Positions 21,143-31,095 of a stretch of DNA of 64,000 bases are shown piece after piece. How positions within the stretch are numbered: the first letter of the stretch is position 1; each line of letters starts with the position of its first letter. The notes below the pieces were generated by a model. That model was not told the origin of the DNA. It did no database searches and saw nothing but the letters and a program-made list of their open reading frames with translations. The DNA is taken from contig NZ_BLYC01000009.1 in the NCBI RefSeq assembly GCF_019721995.1, positions 1-64,000 of the forward strand, written 5' to 3'. The stretch is from Bathymodiolus japonicus methanotrophic gill symbiont. Its GTDB lineage: Bacteria; Pseudomonadota; Gammaproteobacteria; Methylococcales; Methylomonadaceae. Both the position numbers and the translations under genes were made by a program.

Positions 21143-21621
21143 TACGCTTGACCTAATTGCTCAGATACTTTGCCGAGTAGCTCTTTGTGCTTAGCTTTGT
21201 CAATTTCCTGCGATAGAATCTGTCCTGCTGCTTTTAACGCTAGCGCAGAGACTTCTTTACGCATTTGCTCTTGCGCTCTTTGCATTTCTTGGGCAATCTG
21301 CGCCTGAGCCGCTTCAAGCAACCGCTCGCCTTCTTTTTTAGCGGTATCTTTTGATTCTTCTACGATCTCATTCGCCCGCTTTTGCGCAAGATTCACTATA
21401 TCAGCTGATTGTTGCTTGGCTTCTTTCAAAACGCTTGCAGCTCTTTTTGCTGCGCGTTCCATATCTTCCTGGCCTTTTTCTGCCGCTGCCAATCCTTCGG
21501 CAATTTTTTCTTTACGTTCTTCGATAGCGCCAATTAGTGGTGGCCAAATATACTTCATGGTAAACCATACCAGAAGTGTAAAGGTTATCATTTGACCGAT
21601 TAGCGTAGCATTAATACTCAC
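21142..21621 (-). CDS. atpF: ATP synthase F0 subunit b
   Basis: This 159-residue stator subunit has one N-terminal membrane helix (residues 5-25, [20 protein letters not shown]) and a long, charged coiled coil rich in Ala, Glu and Lys through residue 150. It is a single b type without a b' paralog, as in non-photosynthetic proteobacteria. Confidence 0.96.
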   Translation of the reverse strand: MSINATLIGQMITFTLLVWFTMKYIWPPLIGAIEERKEKIAEGLAAAEKGQEDMERAAKRAASVLKEAKQQSADIVNLAQKRANEIVEESKDTAKKEGERLLEAAQAQIAQEMQRAQEQMRKEVSALALKAAGQILSQEIDKAKHKELLGKVSEQLGQA

Positions 21622-21664
21622 TAGCCTTCCTCATGTTGCGGTTAAAATAACTTACGCGAGTGTC

Positions 21665-21988
<324 letters not shown>

Positions 21989-22005
21989 TTAGTGTTGTTC
22001 TTATA

Positions 22006-22794
<789 letters not shown>

Positions 22795-22803
22795 TCAAAA
22801 TAA

Positions 22804-23172
22804 TTAATATTTGCGTATAAATAACGCAAACCAAAAAACTGTTAATGCTGCCATATAGCCTGTTAATACAGCCATAAAATCTATTCTTGGATCCTGTAAA
22901 ATCAGTGCAAATAGTATTGCTGTAAGTATTAACTTGCCAGATTCACCAGCATAAAACGCCCGGACTATTATTCTGGCTTCCTGACCATTGTGTTGCTTGA
23001 TTTTACGTGCAAAATACCAGTTAGGAATTAATGCTGCTAAGCCACCATAAAAAGCAGATTTAGCACTTAAACCATCACCCAGCATAAAAAATCCTGCAAT
23101 AACAAGCAAAATAATAAGTGCTTGCCCAACAAGAATCATGTTTACAACTGAGAGCTTTTGTATTTTTCTCAC
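22804..23172 (-). CDS. atpI: ATP synthase accessory subunit I
   Basis: This 122-residue membrane protein has four hydrophobic segments and the AtpI feature GGLAALIPNWYFARK near residue 43. It helps assemble the c-ring or supply Mg2+ in some species. It is first in the operon; the 145-bp gap to parB should hold the atp promoter. Confidence 0.9.
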   Translation of the reverse strand: MRKIQKLSVVNMILVGQALIILLVIAGFFMLGDGLSAKSAFYGGLAALIPNWYFARKIKQHNGQEARIIVRAFYAGESGKLILTAILFALILQDPRIDFMAVLTGYMAALTVFWFALFIRKY

Positions 23173-23317
23173 ACAAAACCCGATAAAATAATAGAGGAAT
23201 TATATCTTTCAGAACAAATTTTAGCAAGGATGGATTTTCCGGGCTTAAATATATCGCGTACAAAGCAAGCTGGTTCTTGTTCTAAGCAAGACGCTAAAGT
23301 TGGCACGCTGCAACAAC

Positions 23318-24211
23318 TCAGCTATCAGTATTTATATCGAAGCGCGAAACGATACCATCTAATTCATCCAGACTGTTATAGCTGATAACCACAGAGCCCT
23401 GTCCATTTTGCTTATGCTTAATGGTGGTTTTAGCACCCAGAAAGTCAGTCATTGCCTCTTGCAATCGCCGTGTATCTCGGTCTATTACCCTTTCATGCCC
23501 CTGCACACTAATATGCGCGTTGTTTTCAGGCTTATCTTGTTGCGCATCGTGTACTAATTTTTCTGTCACACGTACCGACAAGCTTTCTTCCGCGACTCTT
23601 TTCGCCAGAACAATCTGCTTTTCAGGCTCCAGGCTCAATAAGGCACGCGCATGCCCCATACCTAGCATTCCTTCTGTCAGCAGACCCTTAACTTCAGACT
23701 GCAAATCATTAAGCCTCAACAAGTTTGTCACCGCAGCCCTTGACTTGCCTACTGCTTCTGCAACTTGCTGGTGGGTTAAATCAAATTCGTCTATCAACCT
23801 ATGAAACGCGCCTGACTCTTCCAGAGGATTTAAGTCTTCACGCTGAATATTTTCTATCAAAGAAATTGCGATTGCGGCACGATCATCAATGTCCTTTATC
23901 AGTACGGGCACATCGGCCAAACCAGCTAACTGCCCGGCTCGCCAGCGACGCTCACCGGCAATAATTTCATAGCGGTTATAACCAACCTCTCTAACCACAA
24001 TAGGCTGCACTATGCCCTGGACCTTGATCGACTCAGCAAGCTCTTGCAAGCGCTCAGGGTCTATATCTTTTCTCGGCTGGTATTTTCCGCGTTGCAGATG
24101 CTCTACAGGCAAAGTAGATGCATTATTTTTTTCCTGCTCCTTTGCACCACCTCCCAGCTCGCCCATTAAAGCACCCAGCCCCTTGCCTAATCCTCTTTTC
24201 TTTTCTGCCAT
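23318..24211 (-). CDS. parB: Chromosome partitioning protein ParB
   Basis: This 297-residue CTP-dependent DNA clamp loads at parS sites for origin segregation. It opens MAEKKRGLGKGLGALMGE. The CTPase/ParB box shows GERRWRAGQLAGL near residue 88 and the helix-turn-helix HQQVAEAVGKSRAAVTNLLRL near 142. A low-complexity linker precedes the dimerisation domain. It lies 4 bp after parA. I found no parS-like TGTTTCACGTGAAACA nearby. Confidence 0.96.
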   Translation of the reverse strand: MAEKKRGLGKGLGALMGELGGGAKEQEKNNASTLPVEHLQRGKYQPRKDIDPERLQELAESIKVQGIVQPIVVREVGYNRYEIIAGERRWRAGQLAGLADVPVLIKDIDDRAAIAISLIENIQREDLNPLEESGAFHRLIDEFDLTHQQVAEAVGKSRAAVTNLLRLNDLQSEVKGLLTEGMLGMGHARALLSLEPEKQIVLAKRVAEESLSVRVTEKLVHDAQQDKPENNAHISVQGHERVIDRDTRRLQEAMTDFLGAKTTIKHKQNGQGSVVISYNSLDELDGIVSRFDINTDS

Positions 24212-24215
24212 AAGC

Positions 24216-24983
24216 TTATTTATTTTCTTTTCTAATTAACTCACCAGCCAGCGCAATATACGCAATCGCTCCACGCGAATTTTTATCATATTGCAAAACT
24301 GGCATACCGTGGCTCGGCGCTTCAGCTAGCCTTATATTTCTTGGCACACAGGTGCGAAAAATTTTATCATCAAAATATTCAAGTAACTGCTCAGAGACAT
24401 CCTTTGTTAAACGACTACGATTATCAAACATAGTACGCAGGATACCTTCCAGATATAAACCTGGGTTCGCAGTTTCCTGGATATTGCGCAAACTATCCAT
24501 CAGCGCCGACAAACCTTCCAGGGCATAATACTCACACTGCATAGGAACTAAAACACTATCCGCTGCAACCATGGCGTTCAAGGTCAGCATATTCAAGGAA
24601 GGCGGACAATCAATCAGAATATAATCATACACACCCCGAACCTGCTGCAATGCGCTTGCCAGACGACGCTCACGCTGAGTCATCTTCATTAGCTGCACTT
24701 CGGCCATGGTTAAATCGGCATTTCCCGCAATGACATCAAAACCCACTTCTGGCATATGAATAATTATTTCCGATATGGGCATATCTTCAATTAACAAATC
24801 ACAGCTTGAATAGGCAACATTAGATTTATCAATACCACAACCCATTGCAGCGTTGCCCTGTGGATCTAGGTCAATTAACAACACTTTACGCTTAGCAACG
24901 GCTAAAGATGCAGCTAGATTTACACTCGTGGTGGTTTTACCTACGCCGCCTTTCTGATTGGTTACTGCAATTATTTTTGTCAT
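24216..24983 (-). CDS. parA: Chromosome partitioning ATPase ParA
   Basis: This 255-residue deviant Walker ATPase works with ParB to move origins. The deviant Walker A motif is KGGVGKTTTSVNLA (residues 10-23), switch I is LLIDLDPQGNA near 36, and Walker B is YILIDCPPSLN near 120. It overlaps rsmG by 4 bp, in the conserved mnmG-rsmG-parA-parB string. Confidence 0.96.
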   Translation of the reverse strand: MTKIIAVTNQKGGVGKTTTSVNLAASLAVAKRKVLLIDLDPQGNAAMGCGIDKSNVAYSSCDLLIEDMPISEIIIHMPEVGFDVIAGNADLTMAEVQLMKMTQRERRLASALQQVRGVYDYILIDCPPSLNMLTLNAMVAADSVLVPMQCEYYALEGLSALMDSLRNIQETANPGLYLEGILRTMFDNRSRLTKDVSEQLLEYFDDKIFRTCVPRNIRLAEAPSHGMPVLQYDKNSRGAIAYIALAGELIRKENK

Positions 24984-25597
24984 GTTTTATTTATCCGTAG
25001 CACGCACCGCTCCGCCTCAACACCCGGGAGTACAATAGAATTCACTGTATAGTTTTGCTTAATTTTTTTTAATTCTACCTCAGGAACCTGGCCTTTCATG
25101 GCGATTAAAACACCCTCGGGCTGTAACAAATATTCGGTTAAATTTTTAATGTCATTTACACTAGCAAAAGCCCGGCTCAATACCGCGCCATATTCTCCCT
25201 CTCGTCCCAGATTTTCAGCCCGGCTGTGTACAACTTCTACATTGCTTAATTTTAATTCCAATATCACTTGCTGTACAAAGCGCGTCTTCTTGGAATTACT
25301 GTCCAGCAAAGTAAACTGCACATCAGACATAAAAATCGCAAGAGGAATACCCGGCAGACCCGCTCCCGTGCCCACATCAATAATTTTTTGCCCCGAAATA
25401 TAAGGCAAGATCGACAGGCTATCCAATATATGCAAGCGCAGCATTTCATCACGATTGCGTATCGCCGTGAGATTATATGCTTTATTCCACTTCTCGATCA
25501 GACCGACAAAGGCCAGCAATAAATCCACTTGCTCCGCCGTTGCGGCTATCCCTAACTGCTCCATTCCTGCGCATAGTAGCTGACGAGCATCAACCAT
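24980..25597 (-). CDS. rsmG: 16S rRNA (guanine527-N7)-methyltransferase
   Basis: This 205-residue SAM-dependent methyltransferase modifies G527 of 16S rRNA. The SAM-binding motif is [17 protein letters not shown] near residues 69-85, preceded by the typical [19 protein letters not shown]. It overlaps mnmG by 8 bp and parA by 4 bp. Confidence 0.95.
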   Translation of the reverse strand: MVDARQLLCAGMEQLGIAATAEQVDLLLAFVGLIEKWNKAYNLTAIRNRDEMLRLHILDSLSILPYISGQKIIDVGTGAGLPGIPLAIFMSDVQFTLLDSNSKKTRFVQQVILELKLSNVEVVHSRAENLGREGEYGAVLSRAFASVNDIKNLTEYLLQPEGVLIAMKGQVPEVELKKIKQNYTVNSIVLPGVEAERCVLRINKT

Positions 25598-27458
25598 TTT
25601 TCTTTTTCATATAAATAAGCAACAAGGAAATAGCCGCAGGCGTAATGCCAGGTATTCTGGAAGCCAGTCCCAGCGTTTCAGGGCGCTGCGTATTGAATTT
25701 TTCTCGCACCTCATTAGATAAGCCTTTAACCAGATTAAAATCTAAATCCCCCGGAATCTGCAAATGATCATAGCGCCTTGCTTTATCAATATCCTGCTGT
25801 TGTCGTTCTATATATCCCGCATACTTCGCCTGTATCTCAACCTGCTGAGCAACCTGCTCAGTCATGCCCGACACACCTGAAAACTGCATCAACCGAATAA
25901 TATCCACTTCAGGCCGGCTTAATAGACCCATTAAATTAGCCTCCTTCGATAAAGGCTTACCCCAGATTGCTGCAACCTTCTCAGCTTCTGGACTTGCTTT
26001 TCTTATCCACTTTGCTTTTAGCTGTTGCTGAAGATTAGTGATACTCGCCTGCTTTTCATTAAAAAACTGCCATTGCGCATCACTGACTAAAGCTAATTCC
26101 CGCCCCTTCTCAGTTAAGCGCAAATCAGCATTATCTTCACGCAATAATAAACGATATTCAGCACGACTGGTAAACATTCGATAAGGCTCTATGGTTCCGT
26201 TGGCAATTAAATCATCAATCATCACGCCAATATAGGCTTCATCCCGTCCCGGACACCAGCTTTCTTTATCCTGTGCTTTGCGGGCAGCATTCAACCCTGC
26301 TATCAAGCCTTGCGCTGCCGCTTCTTCATAGCCCGTTGTACCATTAATCTGCCCAGCAAAAAATAGCCCTGGCATATGTTTTGTTTCTAAAGATGTCTTT
26401 AAATCTCTGGGGTCAAAAAAATCATATTCTATCGCATAACCCGGGCGCACAATTTCCGCCTGCTCAAAACCCTGCATAGAGCGTACAAATTGATACTGCA
26501 CATCAAAGGGCAAGCTGGTTGAAATACCATTTGGGTAATATTCATTGGTATTCAAGCCTTCAGGCTCGATAAAAATCTGATGCGAAGTCCGCTCGGCGAA
26601 GCGCACGACTTTATCTTCTATCGAGGGACAATAGCGCGGCCCAACACCTTCGATCTCACCGGCATACATAGGCGACCGATCCAGTCCGCCACGAATAATA
26701 TCATGCGTCTGTTCATTAGTACGGGTTATATAGCACGGAACCTGCTGCGGATGATCACTGGCTTTTCCCATAAAGGAAAAAACCGGCACCGGCGTATCGC
26801 CATGCTGCTGCTCTAATTTAGAAAAATCAATCGTGCGCCTATCAATCCGTGGCGGCGTTCCAGTTTTCAAGCGAGCCACTTTAAAAGGTAGCTCGCGTAA
26901 GCGCTCCGCCAAAGCAATCGATGCGGCATCGCCTGCGCGCCCACCGGTATAGTTCTGCAGGCCGATATGAATTCTACCTCCTAGAAAAGTACCCGCCGTT
27001 AACACCACAGACTTTGCCCTGAACTGCAAACCCATTTGGGTTTCCACTCCGACCACCGCTCCAGACTCAACCAGTAAATCCGACACCACCTGCTGAAATA
27101 GCATCAGCTTTGGCTGGTTTTCCAGGGTATTTCTAATAAATTGCTTATATAACTCTCGGTCAGCCTGCCCACGGGTTGCCCGCACGGCAGGGCCTTTACT
27201 AGCATTTAATATACGAAAATGTATGCCCGCATGATCGATTGCACGCGCCATGACCCCGCCTAGCGCATCCACTTCTTTAACTAAATGTCCTTTACCGATA
27301 CCCCCTACCGCAGGGTTACAACTCATTTGCCCCAAAGTTTCAATGCTTTGCGTTAATAATAGCGTTTGCGCCCCGGTGCGTGCAGCGGCCAATGCAGCTT
27401 CAGTACCCGCATGACCGCCCCCGATAATAATGACATCAAATTCTTTTGTAAATAACAC
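25590..27458 (-). CDS. mnmG: tRNA uridine 5-carboxymethylaminomethyl modification enzyme MnmG (GidA)
   Basis: This 622-residue FAD protein, with MnmE, installs the cmnm5 group on wobble U34. The FAD-binding [15 protein letters not shown] is at residues 13-27, and [23 protein letters not shown] contains a conserved Cys region near 47. The YCPSIEDK Cys motif lies near 280. It is normally next to mnmE/dnaA near oriC. Here the upstream side has an ArfA-like gene and ISs instead. Confidence 0.97.
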   Translation of the reverse strand: MLFTKEFDVIIIGGGHAGTEAALAAARTGAQTLLLTQSIETLGQMSCNPAVGGIGKGHLVKEVDALGGVMARAIDHAGIHFRILNASKGPAVRATRGQADRELYKQFIRNTLENQPKLMLFQQVVSDLLVESGAVVGVETQMGLQFRAKSVVLTAGTFLGGRIHIGLQNYTGGRAGDAASIALAERLRELPFKVARLKTGTPPRIDRRTIDFSKLEQQHGDTPVPVFSFMGKASDHPQQVPCYITRTNEQTHDIIRGGLDRSPMYAGEIEGVGPRYCPSIEDKVVRFAERTSHQIFIEPEGLNTNEYYPNGISTSLPFDVQYQFVRSMQGFEQAEIVRPGYAIEYDFFDPRDLKTSLETKHMPGLFFAGQINGTTGYEEAAAQGLIAGLNAARKAQDKESWCPGRDEAYIGVMIDDLIANGTIEPYRMFTSRAEYRLLLREDNADLRLTEKGRELALVSDAQWQFFNEKQASITNLQQQLKAKWIRKASPEAEKVAAIWGKPLSKEANLMGLLSRPEVDIIRLMQFSGVSGMTEQVAQQVEIQAKYAGYIERQQQDIDKARRYDHLQIPGDLDFNLVKGLSNEVREKFNTQRPETLGLASRIPGITPAAISLLLIYMKKKNG

Positions 27459-27557
27459 AGACTTGTCTTAAAATTGATCAAACAAGTATTTTAATTTGTT
27501 CGCGGGAGTTTTGCACAAAAGAAATGATTTTATCACCAAACTAGCAGGAGCGATGCT

Positions 27558-27764
27558 ATGAAGAAACGCAAAAAGCAACAGAAAAACAGTGCTCCAGAGG
27601 CCAGAAATCTGGTCGCTAAATATGCACATTCTTTTAACAAGGCCATTATTTTCAAAGATAAGAGTAAATATCAGCGCAAGGCGAAACACAAAAGCTTCGA
27701 CCCATTTTTTATGCAATGCAGGCATTCTATAAAAAATGGGTTGCCATTTTCCGATGTCTGTTAG
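27558..27764 (+). CDS. ArfA-like small basic protein (ribosome-rescue candidate; DUF7230-like)
   Basis: This very basic 68-residue protein starts MKKRKKQQKNSAPEARN, with an AGGAG ribosome-binding site 7 bp upstream. The core KDKSKYQRKAKHKS resembles the KGKGSYMRKGKH core of ArfA, which rescues ribosomes on nonstop mRNA by recruiting RF2. As in arfA, a strong hairpin lies inside the 3' end of the gene (codons 48-61), with the short C-terminal tail SIKNGLPFSDVC after it. In E. coli arfA such a hairpin is cut by RNase III, giving a nonstop message. The similarity is modest, so an unrelated conserved small protein is possible. Confidence 0.6.
   Translation: MKKRKKQQKNSAPEARNLVAKYAHSFNKAIIFKDKSKYQRKAKHKSFDPFFMQCRHSIKNGLPFSDVC
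27701..27740 (+). promoter_or_regulatory. Intragenic hairpin near the end of the ArfA-like gene
   Basis: CCCATTTTTTAT (27701-27712) and ATAAAAAATGGG (27729-27740) form a perfect 12-bp stem; an inner AATGC-AG-GCATT adds five more pairs. It lies before the stop codon at 27762 and no T-run follows, so it looks like an RNA-processing site rather than a terminator. Confidence 0.65.
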
Positions 27765-28446
27765 TTCCAGCCACTGATTACTCCAACACAGGAATATTAA
27801 AGCTTTAGCTTTTTAACTGCAATAACGAAAGAGCTATGCTATTACTCGATGTTCAAGTTTTTGATATTGAGAAGGTAAAATCAGGTATTCTGAGGTTGTT
27901 GTAATTTTATCGGTGTAAGCCCATGTTAATGAATGCCCCTGCCACCTTTATCCAAAGCTATATTGACGATTTAAATGATGCGCTCAATCAGCTAAAACCC
28001 GGAGCCGCTTTGACACGGATTCAAGCCGCTTGGTTGGGCACTTGTTTAACGTGCATACTGCTAATGAACTCTGTTTGCTGGGCTAAGTTTGAGCGAGCAA
28101 GCCTTGGAGATTGCAAAGTAGCCGCATTATCCTGGGTGTTTCGTAAAGCAAGTATACCCTGGGACTGGTTGCTACGGGTGAGTGTGGTCTTAATTTTAAA
28201 ACGTTATGGCATTACTGAAGGTGTGTTGGCCTTTGATGAATCAGCCCGAGCACGATCTAAGTCTACAAAACGTATTTATAAGGTTTACAAGCAGAAACAC
28301 AAAGGCTCCGGCGGGTATGTTAATGGACAAACGATAGTATTATTGCTGCTATAGACTTTCAGAAAATTAATTTCCGAACAAACAAAAACGACAGAGGGGA
28401 AACTGGCTTATAATTTTCGTCCCAACACTAACGGAAACAGTCAAAA

Positions 28447-29788
28447 ATGGTATCCCTCACTTTTTCAAAGTCAATTGTAGACCGACTAAAAAAAAATATG
28501 GCGACAGCTCTCAAGCTAAGTAATATTCGTTTATATCGATTAACTCAAGCTCTACTCTGGTTCAGTGAATGCATGGGAATCAAAGAAATAGCACGCCTAA
28601 TGGGAGTCTGTGAAAAAACCATTATAAATTGGCTGAAAACATTCATGCATAAAGGTGTCGGTTGGTTAATAGGGCAACACTATCAAGGACGTGGTCGGAA
28701 GTCAAAGTTAACTAAAGACCAGAAAAATAAATTGATGGAAAAGGCGGTAGAAGAAAAGAGTGTCGTTTTATTCGGTGATGAGGTGTCATTTGCTATGTGG
28801 GGTTCATTGGCACGAACCTGGGCTCCAATAGGAGAGCAACCCACAGTGAAAACATCAGGGATTCGAAAAGGGTTGAAAATGTTTGGTACGATCGAACTCG
28901 AAGGAGGGAGTTTTCAATACCGAGAATCATTGGCTTATGAGATAAAACCAAAGTCACTTAGACTTTTAAAAGAAGCTGGGCTGCCTCAAGAATTTTTAGC
29001 TATTCTTAAAAGCTTAAAATCGGGGAGTCGCTATTTTTGCGAAAGCTTGTTTTGGGCATCCCAGCCCAAGCAAGCAGCAAAAACTTAACGCGACCACTTA
29101 TGCCTCCGGCGGCCCCGATTCGTCCTCGTCACCTCGTCCCGACCCAACAAGGGGTCGGAACATAGGCTCCAAATGACTTGACGCCGTGTCGAATGGCCTT
29201 TTATTTTGTCTCCACCTTCGCTAACGCTCAGACTCCGACAAAACAACGGCCCTACGGCTATCGCGGACTAAAAATCATCACTTCGCTTAGGCTACGTTTC
29301 CCTGATTTTCAGCGAATGAGAAATATCCAACACAGAAGCTTTTTATGGAAGCGATATATTCTATTGCCGACAACGTCTTAATCGAGAGTTATAAGCCAAT
29401 GATATTACAACACGCTGAAACATCTGGGCGTTTTAATGGTGAAAGCTATGTTGAGTTTTTAACACAATTGCTGGCTTATTATAAAGGCAAGATTATTCTA
29501 ATTGAAGATGGTGCCCCGTATCATGGAAGCGGTGTTATTAAGGAATTTAAGTTAGCTAATGTAGATCGTTTGACAGTAGAACGTCTCCCTGCGTTCTCGC
29601 CGGATTTTAATCCGATTGAGAAATTATGGAAAAATACGAAACGCGATTCGACTCATATGAAGTATTTTAAAACTTTTGAAGATCTTCATGATTCAGTTGT
29701 GCAAACTTTTAACACTTATATGCATGATGCCAGTAAAGTGATTTGTGTTATGCAAAAATTGCGGGAAGATTTCGTTGTTACCGCCTAA
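28447..29788 (+). pseudogene. IS630-family transposase, interrupted by a D repeat
   Basis: The N-terminal helix-turn-helix is ECMGIKEIARLMGVCEKTIINWL (residues 38-60). The first catalytic Asp is in VVLFGDEVSF, the second in ILIEDGAPYHGS and the Glu in LPAFSPDFNPIEKLWK. The frame runs to ILKSLK at 29019, is broken by the repeat, and resumes NEKYPTQKLF at 29315. All DDE parts exist, but not in one polypeptide. Confidence 0.85.
29020..29314 (+). repeat. Structured repeat, divergent variant D (about 295 bp)
   Basis: The last 80 bases (GACTAAAAATCATCACTTCG through TTTTCAGCG) match the 3' module of variants B and C. The 5' part is different and contains its own hairpin GGGC-ATCCCA-GCCC with flanking GCTTG/CAAGC. 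Removing it joins LKSLK to NEKYP in frame, which sets the 5' boundary; this is less certain than for variants A and B. Confidence 0.65.
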
Positions 29789-30525
29789 GTTTAAGCGCTC
29801 CAAATTTGGAAATTATTTATCTGAGAAACTATAGAGGTAGAATAAGGTCAGTCGAGAGCTACTTTAATTCGATTAACAAAGGCATTGATCAGATAATACG
29901 TGTACGTGGCGGCAAAGAGATTAAAGTGACTGTCAGCAGTGCACGATTAAAGGTGAGTTCTCACAGTAAAAAACGCTTTGTCATTGCCTTAAAATATGAC
30001 GGTGAAAACGACTATCGCTATTTAGTGGCGACAGACCTGACTTGGCGCACACAAGATATTATTCAAGCCTATACGTTAAGATGGCTGATTGAGGTTTTCT
30101 TTGAGGACTGGAAGCTTTATGAAGGATGGGGGCGTGAGGCCAAACAATTAGATGAAGAAGGATCAAGCCGTGGCCTGATTCTGAGTCTTTTGTTTGACCA
30201 TTGCCTTCTCCTTCACCCAGAGCAAATAGCCCGCATTGAAAGCAAACTACCTGCGTATACCGTAGGAAGCTTACAGCGCAAGTCTCAAATGGATGTACTG
30301 CTTGAGTTCATCACGTCATTGCTAGAGTTTCCAGATCCTGGTGATAAGCTGAAAGAGTTAGGTGAATTAATAAAGGATGTGTTTCAACTGATGCCATCAG
30401 GAAAACATATGATTGGCAGAGATTTAGGGCGCTTAGGGCCAACAGCATCATTAAAGTATTGTTCTACTGGGTGAAGGTAAGAGTTTGATGGCAATGGGAT
30501 GGAAAAACTTGAACATCGAGTATTA

Positions 30526-30720
30526 CACTCCTCTTGTGTCTCACAACGACCTACCCAGTTATTTTAACTCTGAATTTTAACTTTTTTATAACGAATAAAT
30601 TATTTGCATAGAAGATGTGTTTTCTATTAGTCTCACTGATAGTGCGACCAAGCAATGTGTTGCTACTGAAATGACGGGGTACTACTAGAATTTAGAACTA
30701 ATTGCGAAATCAATTAGCAT
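30526..30720. other. Gene-free stretch
   Basis: No open frame, RNA gene or repeat was recognised between the ISb target duplication and the terminators. It is probably the original intergenic sequence next to the small lipoprotein gene. Confidence 0.5.
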
Positions 30721-30738
30721 AAGCCTTACGGCTTTTTT
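30721..30738 (+). terminator. Plus-strand terminator
   Basis: AAGCC-TTAC-GGCTT followed by TTTT is a short canonical intrinsic terminator. No plus-strand gene lies directly before it except IS remnants. Confidence 0.6.
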
Positions 30739-30742
30739 AACA

Positions 30743-30775
30743 TAAAAAAGCCCGGAAAGCTTCCCCAGGCTCTTC
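30743..30775 (-). terminator. Terminator of the small lipoprotein gene
   Basis: On the minus strand GAGCCTGGGGAA pairs imperfectly with TTCCGGGCTT and is followed by TTTT. It lies 13 bp beyond the lipoprotein stop codon. Confidence 0.65.
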
Positions 30776-30787
30776 TATAAAAATTTC

Positions 30788-30901
30788 TTACAAAGAGATA
30801 GAGCTAGAAACTTTTTGTCTACTCATATCTGGATCATCCATGCAACCAGTTCCGCCGATTAACATTAGAGAGATAGCTATTAGTGATAATACTTTTTTCA
30901 T
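30788..30901 (-). CDS. Small lipoprotein, 37 residues
   Basis: The protein opens MKKVLSLIAISLMLIGGTGC, a signal peptide with the lipobox IGGTGC and Cys at residue 20, then a 17-residue polar tail ending SSSISL. A strong GAGGAGG ribosome-binding site sits upstream and a terminator downstream. After processing only 18 residues would remain, like entericidin-type or lysis-type micro-lipoproteins. Function unknown; it belongs to no family I recognise. Confidence 0.7.
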   Translation of the reverse strand: MKKVLSLIAISLMLIGGTGCMDDPDMSRQKVSSSISL

Positions 30902-31095
30902 GTAATCCTCCTCAGGATAGAAATTATTATTGTTGTTTCGTACTAATTAAAAGCACGGGACAATTTATATCACGGCAATAGTTTTGATGCAACACCATTT
31001 TTTTGAATTTTATCTCTTAAGTCGTATAAGTTGACTATTAAAAACATCACGCACCATCTCATAAAACCCATAGACCATTGAAATTATTAATAATG

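Larger units (their letters stand above)
28352..29831 (+). mobile_element. IS630-family element inside ISb
   Basis: Imperfect inverted ends (GACTTTCAGAAAATTAATTT and, on the right, AAATTATTTATCTGAGAAAC) lie next to TA dinucleotides, the usual IS630 target. It carries one transposase gene, which is itself interrupted by a D repeat. The boundaries are accurate to a few bases. Confidence 0.75.
27923..30474 (+). pseudogene. ISb transposase, split and internally deleted
   Basis: The N-terminal part (MLMNAPATFIQSYIDDLND... to IVLLLL, about 143 residues) ends where IS630 begins. The C-terminal part resumes near 29832 with YRGRIRSVESYFNSINKG and ends TASLKYCSTG at 30474. The middle, including the second catalytic Asp region (GVLADALYG), is gone. 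The block YTLRWLIEVFFEDWK is still present. Confidence 0.88.
27845..30520 (+). mobile_element. ISb copy 1, interrupted by IS630
   Basis: Ends CTCGATGTTCAAG and CTTGAACATCGAG are flanked by the 5-bp direct repeat TATTA (27840-27844 and 30521-30525). An IS630 element sits inside and about 0.8 kb of the ISb transposase gene between its flanks is missing, so insertion was accompanied by deletion. Confidence 0.88.

Noticed and set aside
23173-23317. parS site or replication origin near parAB
   Set aside because: No TGTTTCACGTGAAACA-like palindrome or DnaA-box cluster was found in the gaps around parB, rsmG or mnmG.
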